In this document: one piece after another, positions 6,524 to 12,707 of the stretch | How positions within the stretch are numbered: the first letter of the stretch is position 1 | Layout: each line of letters starts with the position of its first letter | Assembly (NCBI GenBank): GCA_947165405.1 | Contig: CAMVAG010000041.1 | Location: 1 to 12,707 of the forward strand | Source of the DNA: an uncultured Selenomonadales bacterium | GTDB lineage: Bacteria > Bacillota > Negativicutes > Selenomonadales > Selenomonadaceae | Reading direction: 5' to 3' | DNA length: 12,707 nt | The notes under the pieces: model-generated | The model's input: the letters and a program-made list of their open reading frames with translations, nothing else | The model's database searches: none | Told to the model about the DNA's origin: nothing | Position numbers and translations under genes: made by a program

Positions 6524-8053
6524 TTAATATTCGGTCGGAGCGTCGGGCGCGGGTAAATTACGTTCGTCATACTTGACGTCCGCGCCGACGTTATGTTCAA
6601 TCAAAAGCTGCGTGTAAAGATTTTTCCAATCGTCAAAGACTTTGACCGCATTTTGATTCAACGTCGCGGCGAATTTATTTTTCGACAGATTACGTGACGA
6701 CTCGACAAGCTCCAGAGAATTTTTTTCGGATTGATTAACCACATCGCTGACCGTGTCGCCTAAAGAATTCCAATAACCGCGACTTAAAGCCGTGACTTGA
6801 CTTGACGCCCAAAACATTTTTGAATCATCGTATTTATCTCTCAAGGCGTGATGATATGCGTCGGGCATTTTCGCAACGGCAAACGGCACGTAAGGATTTT
6901 CAAGAGGCGTATTCGTCGAGAGCCAAAAAACCGGCGCGGGCAACTTGTCATTGACTTGCGCAATGTATGAATAACACGTATCCGCCGAAAGAATCGCCCG
7001 CTCGCTCTTTTCTGTGTAATCATACGGCAAACCGTGCACGCCCGCAGAGTTTTTCGTCGTCATGTCAAATTCGGTGCCTTGATAATAATCGCGGTACAAC
7101 TTCATAACGTCGGTTATCGCCAATTTTTTATCGGGCTTAATCGACAGCGGGTAATAATCGGAGTCCCAGCCTTTGACTTTGGACGAAAGATTTTTCGACG
7201 GAGCAACGACACTTAACCCGCGCCACACGCGCCGCATTGAATAATACGGGTGATTCAATTCTTCGGCTTGCAGAGATTTTACCCAATCCAAATTGCCTTG
7301 CTCGTCGTAAGCAGCCCGGCCGAGTTCCTTCAACATCTGCGGCAACTTCGGATTAAAAATTTGATTCGGGTCATTTTCTCTTATCGCACGAATCCTCAAC
7401 TGATTCGCCGCAATGGAGTAATGCCCGTCGGGAATTTTTTCTGCAATCCACAAGCCGCCCTTGCCGCTCGGTGTCGGTTGCATTTCAAAAATCCAGCCCT
7501 CGTTCTTATCGGCAACAAACATTGACTTTGCCCTGCCATAAATTCCGTACTCGTCGACAAGCTCGCCCATAAGTTTGATTGCTTCCCGCGCAGTCTTGCA
7601 ACGTTCCAAAGCCACGCGCCCAAGTTCAGACGAATAAAAAATTCCGCCGCCTTCTTTATAGGAAATTTCCGGCAGCCAAGCGCACAGGTCAGTACATTCG
7701 GCGAGCATCAAGCCTTGTTCGTTCACGGCGGGGTAATCAGCGTCGATATAAGCGTAAGTGTGCTCGACTTCGGGAATATGACCAATCACCTTTGTGTGCG
7801 ACTTGTCGTGCAACTTGTCAATAGCGGCGGGATTGTGATACACGGGGCGAAGACTTCCCTTATTGTGATTTTTCGCAGGCACGAAGACGGTATTGGGGTC
7901 GTTGTCAAATTCGTCGTCACAGTGCGAAACGAAAACACTGCCGTCCGTCGACGCGCCCTTAGTCACAAGCATAATCGTGCAAGCTTCGGCGTCAACATTC
8001 ACAATCGACAGAGCCGCCAAGCCGACGGCAAGTTTAGTCAGAAATTTTTTCAT
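6524..8053 (-). CDS. Secreted C69 family dipeptidase (PepD-like)
   Basis: The 509-residue protein belongs to peptidase family C69 (Pfam PF03577), Ntn hydrolases that cleave dipeptides using an N-terminal cysteine exposed by processing. A signal peptide (MKKFLTKLAVGLAALSIVNVDAEA) ends directly before C25 in EACTIMLV, so one cut would both release the protein and free the nucleophile. Family landmarks follow: ASTDGSVFVSHCDDE (34-48), NEQGLMLAEC (111-120), YGIYGRAKSMFVAD (169-182), GWIFEM (186-191) and SIAANQLRI (213-221). Length is close to other C69 proteins (about 460-540). The product is probably released or held at the cell envelope, recovering amino acids from peptides; the exact substrate is unknown. 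Its ribosome site AGAGG precedes the ATG, and the gene starts 19 bp after the glucan enzyme gene. Confidence 0.9.
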   Translation of the reverse strand: MKKFLTKLAVGLAALSIVNVDAEACTIMLVTKGASTDGSVFVSHCDDEFDNDPNTVFVPAKNHNKGSLRPVYHNPAAIDKLHDKSHTKVIGHIPEVEHTYAYIDADYPAVNEQGLMLAECTDLCAWLPEISYKEGGGIFYSSELGRVALERCKTAREAIKLMGELVDEYGIYGRAKSMFVADKNEGWIFEMQPTPSGKGGLWIAEKIPDGHYSIAANQLRIRAIRENDPNQIFNPKLPQMLKELGRAAYDEQGNLDWVKSLQAEELNHPYYSMRRVWRGLSVVAPSKNLSSKVKGWDSDYYPLSIKPDKKLAITDVMKLYRDYYQGTEFDMTTKNSAGVHGLPYDYTEKSERAILSADTCYSYIAQVNDKLPAPVFWLSTNTPLENPYVPFAVAKMPDAYHHALRDKYDDSKMFWASSQVTALSRGYWNSLGDTVSDVVNQSEKNSLELVESSRNLSKNKFAATLNQNAVKVFDDWKNLYTQLLIEHNVGADVKYDERNLPAPDAPTEY

Positions 8054-8072
8054 GATACTACCTCTCTAAAAC

Positions 8073-11000
8073 TTATCTCAAATATTTATTGCACAGAGCT
8101 TTGAGTTTGTCAGCCTCCGCTTCCGCAAGATAATCGGGCTTGAGCCTCCAGCCCCAGTTCGTGCCGACGGTGCCCGGCGTGTTCATTCGGTTTTTGCTGT
8201 CAAGCTTGAGAATATCTTGCATTGGAACAATCGCAAAGCGCGAATTGGAGGCGTAGGCAAATTCAATCAGCTTTTTGCAAATGTCATCGGGGCGGCGAAC
8301 ATCTGCACCGATAAGCGCGGCAATCGTCGCCTTGCTGTCGTTGTCCACGTCCTCCATGAACCAACCGACCGTCGTGTTGTTGTCGTGCGTGCCGGTGTAG
8401 GTTATAGAATTTTCGGGAGGAACAAAGCCCATGCGCCCGTATTCGTTGAAGTGCAATTCGAAATGCAAAACCTTCATGCCGGGGAAGCCGCAATCCTCAC
8501 GAAGATTATCAACGGCGTCCGTGATAATTCCCAAGTCTTCGGCAACGATTTGTTTGTCGCCGATTTCTTTGCGAATCTCTTTGAAGAAATTCAAGCCGGG
8601 ACCTTTAATCCATTCGCCCTTGACTGCAGTCTTGGCGTCGCCGGGTATCGACCAATACGATTCAAAGGCGCGGAAGTGGTCAACGCGAACAATATCAACC
8701 AACTCATAAATCCGCTTGAAGCGCAACTTCCACCACTTGTATTTGGTCGCCGCCATTTCTTTCCAGTCGTATTGAGGATTGCCCCAAAGCTGACCCGTCG
8801 CGCTGAAATAATCGGGCGGAACTCCCGCAACTTTTTCGGGATGACCTTCCTCGTCAAGTTGGAACTCTTGCTGATTCGCCCAAGCGTCCGCGCTGTCGGC
8901 TGAAACGAATATCGGCATGTCGCCCATAATTTCAATGCCGCGTTCAAGTGCATAGTTGTGAAGTTTCTGCCACTGCTGCTCGAAGATGAATTGCTCAAAC
9001 TCCGTGAACAAAATTTCATCGGCAAGTTCCTTGCGCAATTCCGCCAAAACTTTTTTGTCGCGCTGCTTGATTTTTAAATCCCATTCAATCCAATACGCGC
9101 CGCCGTGTTTCTGCTTAATCGCCGCGAACAATGCGTAATCCTCCAGCCAATATTTTTGCGCCGCGCAGAATTTTTTGAAGTCCTTTTCAAGAGCGGCATC
9201 GGTTTTGAGTTTTTCCTTGAAGTTTTTGAACGCCTTCTTGAGTGCGGCGGTCTTGAGCTTGTCGACTGCCTCGAAGTCAACGAATTTTGTTTTTGCAAGC
9301 CGAAGCGGAACTTTTATATCCGAATCTTTAAGCAAGCCGTCCTCAATCAGCGCGTCGATTGAAATTATCATCGGGTTGCCCGCGAAGGCAGAAGGCGATT
9401 GATAAGGCGAATAACCGTAGCCGACGGGATTGAGCGGAAGGATTTGCCAAATGCTTTGACCCGCCGCCTTGAGGTAGTCGACAAATTCGTAAGCCTCTTT
9501 GCCCATGTCGCCGATACCGTATTTCGACGGCAAGCTTGTCGGGTGGAGGATAATTCCTGCGCGGCGGTCGTAGTTTTGTTGTTGCGGAACGTGGTGGAGC
9601 AAAACGCCTTCAAGCGGCTCAATCTTAAACGTGACTCTTCCTCTGGCAACGGGATATTTTTTTTCGGGATTGAAAACGTCGACGAAAAGTCCGTTGGCGA
9701 AATCGCTCACGTCGAAGGAAACTTCCTTGCCGCGATTTTTTGAACGATTGAACGCGACGAGGTAAATATCATTGTCCGCCTCGTGTTCGAAGACATCATG
9801 ACCGTTGCGAATCACGCGGGCAAAGGCAACAATATCGCCCTTCGACGGCAGAGGCAAAAGCTCGCCCGTCTGCAAAACCAAATTCTCATTGCGGAGCTTG
9901 ATAAATTTTTTGTAAGTCGCAAGCAGTTCTTGGTCGCCGCCACCCCAAGGATACGGTCTGCGGTTCGTCGGGTCTTTGAAGCCCTGCATGCCGATTTCGT
10001 CGCCGTAGTAAATGCACGGCACGCCGGGATAAGTCATTTGCCAAAGAGCCGCCATTTTTAAACGCGCCTTGCCAAGTTTTTCCGCCGCCTCGTCAAGTCT
10101 GAAATGCGATTGTTCATAAGCGGGCATTTGGTCGTAGTAGGGAGCCTCGCCGAAAATCGTGACGGGACGCATAATATCATGACTGGCGATTAAATTCATC
10201 ATCGCGTAAAAATTTTCTTTGGGATAATTTTCGCGGAGGCTTTCCATGCGCCGCATGCAAAGTTCGCCGTCAATGTTGCCGAGTATGAAGTCGAAGATAT
10301 GAGCGCGCAGAGGATAATTCATCGCCGAATCCATTTCGTAGCCGCAGAGGTATTGCCGCTGAACACCGTAAGCGATTTTGTTCGAGGCGTCTTCCCAAAC
10401 TTCGCCAATCATGACGGCTTCGGGATTAATTTTTTTCAGCTCTGCAAAAAACAATCTGCTGAATTCGGCGGGCAGTTCGTCGATAACGTCAAGCCTCCAA
10501 CCGCTTATGCCCTCGCGCATCCAATGTTTGAGGACGCTGTCTTTGTCGCGAATGATAAAATCCATGTAGCTCGGAGTTGTTTCGCGGACATTCGGGAGCG
10601 TCGGGAAATTCCACCAGCTGTCATAATCGGTCGGATAATTTCTGAAATCATACCACTCGTAATAGGGAGAGTCTTTCGATTGAAACGCGCCGACCGAATT
10701 GTATTTGCCCTTGCGATTGAAATAAATGCTGTTGGAGCCCGTGTGGCTGAAGACGCCGTCGATAATGATTCGGATACCTTTTTCACGCGCCGCGTCGATT
10801 AAATGTTTGAAGTCTTCGTTCGTGCCGAGTATCGGGTCAATCTTGTGGTAGTCGCCGGTGTCGTAGTGGTGATTGCTTTCCGATTCGAAGACGGGATTAA
10901 AATAAATCGCGGTGATTCCCAGTTCCTTGAGGTAGTCCAATTTTTTTTCGACGCCGCGCAGATTGCCTCCGAAAAAATCATAAGCGGCTATCTCGTCGCG

Positions 11001-11540
11001 GGCGGTGTCTTTGAAATAAACGGGGTCGTCGCTCCAGCACGCGTGATAGACCGCGCCTTCCTTCTCGATAATTTCGTTTCCGTCGCGATAAAATCTGTCG
11101 GGGAAAATCTGATACATGACGGCGTGCTTAAACCAATCGGGAGTCTTCGCGCCTTTTTGATAGACGGTGATTTGAAAGGCGGGCGGCAAATGGTCGTAGA
11201 GTTCGCCGACGCCGCCCAAAAGTTCGGGATTGTTGCCGTAGTAGTAAGTCTTGCCTCCGGTGACGATTATGAAATAGTACCAAAGCAAGCCGCCTTTATC
11301 GGGCATTTTTGTTACGATGGAATAAAATTTTTCGGTCGATTTTTCATCGTCGCGCGTGGTGAGGTTCGACCATTTTTCGCCCGCGCCCTCTTCCCACGTG
11401 TGCAGGAGGACTTGCTTAATGACGGCTTCGGTTTTTATCGTGATACCGAGCCGCACACTTGAGCCTGCCTCCGCCGCGCCGACCGTCGAGCGGTAGTAGA
11501 TGTTCTGCGAATTGTGCAGGACGTTTTTCTTGTCAATCAT
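8073..11540 (-). CDS. Fused GH13 alpha-glucan hydrolase and GH77 4-alpha-glucanotransferase
   Basis: A single 1155-residue frame carries two enzymes. Residues about 1-125 are a beta-rich N-domain like those of neopullulanase/cyclomaltodextrinase (CBM34-type). Residues about 135-650 are a GH13 barrel with region I DGVFSHTG (261-268), region II GWRLDVIDE with nucleophile D351, region III IGEVWE with acid/base E380, and region IV SHD with D455. Residues about 660-1155 are GH77 (MalQ type), starting AGIILHPTSLPSKYGIGD, with nucleophile D954 (RVDHFRAF), acid/base E1001 (AEDLG) and D1053 (GTHDNNT). All catalytic residues are present in both halves. With no signal peptide it should act in the cytoplasm, opening or shortening alpha-1,4/1,6-glucans and disproportionating the maltodextrins produced. 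Similar one-chain proteins are annotated in Negativicutes as bifunctional glycogen debranching protein/4-alpha-glucanotransferase. The ATG follows CGGAGATG; the gene starts 18 bp after the glycosyltransferase gene. Confidence 0.92.
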   Translation of the reverse strand: MIDKKNVLHNSQNIYYRSTVGAAEAGSSVRLGITIKTEAVIKQVLLHTWEEGAGEKWSNLTTRDDEKSTEKFYSIVTKMPDKGGLLWYYFIIVTGGKTYYYGNNPELLGGVGELYDHLPPAFQITVYQKGAKTPDWFKHAVMYQIFPDRFYRDGNEIIEKEGAVYHACWSDDPVYFKDTARDEIAAYDFFGGNLRGVEKKLDYLKELGITAIYFNPVFESESNHHYDTGDYHKIDPILGTNEDFKHLIDAAREKGIRIIIDGVFSHTGSNSIYFNRKGKYNSVGAFQSKDSPYYEWYDFRNYPTDYDSWWNFPTLPNVRETTPSYMDFIIRDKDSVLKHWMREGISGWRLDVIDELPAEFSRLFFAELKKINPEAVMIGEVWEDASNKIAYGVQRQYLCGYEMDSAMNYPLRAHIFDFILGNIDGELCMRRMESLRENYPKENFYAMMNLIASHDIMRPVTIFGEAPYYDQMPAYEQSHFRLDEAAEKLGKARLKMAALWQMTYPGVPCIYYGDEIGMQGFKDPTNRRPYPWGGGDQELLATYKKFIKLRNENLVLQTGELLPLPSKGDIVAFARVIRNGHDVFEHEADNDIYLVAFNRSKNRGKEVSFDVSDFANGLFVDVFNPEKKYPVARGRVTFKIEPLEGVLLHHVPQQQNYDRRAGIILHPTSLPSKYGIGDMGKEAYEFVDYLKAAGQSIWQILPLNPVGYGYSPYQSPSAFAGNPMIISIDALIEDGLLKDSDIKVPLRLAKTKFVDFEAVDKLKTAALKKAFKNFKEKLKTDAALEKDFKKFCAAQKYWLEDYALFAAIKQKHGGAYWIEWDLKIKQRDKKVLAELRKELADEILFTEFEQFIFEQQWQKLHNYALERGIEIMGDMPIFVSADSADAWANQQEFQLDEEGHPEKVAGVPPDYFSATGQLWGNPQYDWKEMAATKYKWWKLRFKRIYELVDIVRVDHFRAFESYWSIPGDAKTAVKGEWIKGPGLNFFKEIRKEIGDKQIVAEDLGIITDAVDNLREDCGFPGMKVLHFELHFNEYGRMGFVPPENSITYTGTHDNNTTVGWFMEDVDNDSKATIAALIGADVRRPDDICKKLIEFAYASNSRFAIVPMQDILKLDSKNRMNTPGTVGTNWGWRLKPDYLAEAEADKLKALCNKYLR

Positions 11541-11558
11541 TGTATCATCTCCGTTAAT

Positions 11559-12707
11559 TTATTTTATCAAACGCAAGAGCTGTTGAATGTAAATCATATC
11601 GTCACGCGCTTTCATATCGCCAAGGTTTTTCCACGTCGCGCAAAGTCTCGGAATGACGTTATCTTGAGTCAGCATTTTAAGCTCTTTGCAAATCGGGAAG
11701 GGTCTTGTCAAAATCTTGGGCAATTCTTTCATGAACAATTGAATCTCGGCGCATGTTAAAAGATTGGCTTTAATATGAGTCTGATAAATCCAAGCAAGTG
11801 CATATTCTTCCGCGAAGTGCTCTCCGATTTTTATTTGAAATTTTTCCGCAACGGCTCGGCATGTCAAAAAAGTTTCAAGCTTACCCGTAAAAGAATCGTC
11901 CGGTGAAGTCTGCATTAATGTTTGAACAAGAGCATTTATCACACGGCTAATCCTCGACTCATCACTTTCAAAAGAAAAAATTTTTTCGCGGGCAGCGCGA
12001 TAATTTAAAATGCCGTCGTCAAATTCTTCGTTGTGGTCATAGTTGGAAAAAAAAGATGTGTCTGCAGCGGAAGCACCATTAGGATAACCTCTTTTTGATT
12101 TTAGAAAAAATTCCTCACGACTTTTCACTATGTAATGATTAACAACAATTTTATCGTTAAGAACAGGATTGTTGCCCCAATGAGGCACACATTTTCCATT
12201 TGAATTGACAGCAAATTTATCAAAAAAATAATTGGCACAATGAGCATTAGCGACACATTGTACAAGTCGCGGATTGGCAATGGTTTTGACATTAACGTTT
12301 CCTACTTCGACATTGTCGTTAGCAATAATTTTCACCGTACTGTCAGCGCGGCGAGTAAATCTTTCCAAGACGCCGCGAGAATAATCTGCCTTCTCTTGTC
12401 CGTTCGAGCCGAACATTTGCCAATTAATTGCCAAGCCCGCCGCATTTTCTTTGCCCGATAAAATTTCGTCAACGACCTCGACGATTGAGCGATTGCTTTT
12501 CGGAAAAATAAATTCGTCAATGTCAATGAACGCCATGTAGCGACAATCGAAACGATATTTATTAATCGCGTCGTTGTAAGCGGGATATTGCATCATCTTG
12601 CCGGGAAAGTCGGTGAGCGTGACCAAATTTTTTTCAATGTAAGGCGCAAGGACTTCCGCATAATTGTCCGAGCTGTCGTTGTTGTAAAGATAAAAATGTT
12701 CGACGCC
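11559..12707 (-). CDS. GT92-like glycosyltransferase, 5' end outside window
   Basis: The frame is open to the right edge and stops at TAA 11561-11559, giving 382 residues of an incomplete protein. The visible start, VEHFYLYNNDSSDNY, then QYPAYNDAINKY (40-51), the metal/nucleotide-sugar motif AFIDIDEFIFP (59-69) and IVVNHYIVKSREEFFLKSKRG (187-207, two pieces joined at S197) match the glycosyltransferase family 92 / DUF23-like pattern (PF01697), which uses activated sugars to build glycans. Cysteines at 151, 157 and 173 lie in the acceptor-side half. The last 150 residues (about 235-382) are helical and I do not recognise them. The likely role is surface polysaccharide or glycoconjugate assembly, but donor and acceptor are unknown. 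The stretch around 12061-12300 is clearly AT-richer than its neighbours. The beginning of the gene and the operon promoter are not in the window. Confidence 0.8.
   Translation of the reverse strand, partial: GVEHFYLYNNDSSDNYAEVLAPYIEKNLVTLTDFPGKMMQYPAYNDAINKYRFDCRYMAFIDIDEFIFPKSNRSIVEVVDEILSGKENAAGLAINWQMFGSNGQEKADYSRGVLERFTRRADSTVKIIANDNVEVGNVNVKTIANPRLVQCVANAHCANYFFDKFAVNSNGKCVPHWGNNPVLNDKIVVNHYIVKSREEFFLKSKRGYPNGASAADTSFFSNYDHNEEFDDGILNYRAAREKIFSFESDESRISRVINALVQTLMQTSPDDSFTGKLETFLTCRAVAEKFQIKIGEHFAEEYALAWIYQTHIKANLLTCAEIQLFMKELPKILTRPFPICKELKMLTQDNVIPRLCATWKNLGDMKARDDMIYIQQLLRLIK

Noticed and set aside
10803..11462. Plus-strand ORF of 219 codons, and a similar one at 8217-8903, opposite the glucan enzyme gene
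   Set aside because: Both are fully antisense to conserved catalytic domains and show no recognisable protein features.
1..12707. Mobile elements, CRISPR, tRNA or defence genes
   Set aside because: No transposase, integrase, spaced repeats, cloverleaf or defence-type domain was seen on either strand.

Overview
The window reads as an ordinary chromosomal segment of an anaerobic, probably gut-associated Firmicute, most likely a Negativicutes/Selenomonadales-type organism. That placement is inference. It rests on a DUF4127 protein, a secreted C69 dipeptidase, a one-chain GH13-GH77 glucan enzyme, a four-cysteine ribosomal protein L28, short-form HisG, and GGAGG-type ribosome sites with TTG starts. 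No tRNA, rRNA, CRISPR array, transposase, integrase or phage gene is visible. Every complete gene is intact and coding density is high.

Layout. Positions 1-131 hold the 3' end of an unrecognised plus-strand gene, followed by a terminator (188-219). Next comes a plus-strand pair, cca (tRNA CCA-adding enzyme with an HD domain) and yifB/comM (Mg-chelatase-like AAA ATPase), 12 bp apart. It ends at a probably bidirectional hairpin terminator (3081-3122). Converging on it is rpmB (L28, minus strand), which has its own extended -10 promoter at 3352-3380. The rest, 3389-12707, is one minus-strand run that reads from the right edge leftwards: a GT92-like glycosyltransferase (5' end off the window), a GH13/4-alpha-glucanotransferase fusion, a secreted C69 dipeptidase, a DUF2225 zinc-ribbon protein, an exported DUF4127 protein, a 35-codon small ORF, and short-form hisG. 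Gaps are 9-24 bp or overlaps of 11 nt, and the run ends at a terminator (3389-3424), so it is probably one transcription unit with its promoter outside the window.

How the genes fit together. cca, rpmB and comM are housekeeping functions (tRNA maturation, ribosome, DNA processing). The minus-strand run mixes sugar metabolism (glycosyl transfer, internal alpha-glucan turnover), envelope or extracytoplasmic functions (dipeptidase, DUF4127), an uncharacterised zinc protein and one histidine-biosynthesis gene. No shared pathway is obvious.

I did not find a convincing new multi-gene system. The oddest local features are two. The first is the DUF4127/hisG junction, where the ribosome site plus start-codon segment appears twice, 97 bp apart, creating a small ORF with identical 11-nt overlaps at both ends. 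The second is a three-copy heptamer that forms both the stop codon of the DUF2225 gene and the ribosome site of the DUF4127 gene. A low-GC stretch inside the glycosyltransferase gene is also worth a look.
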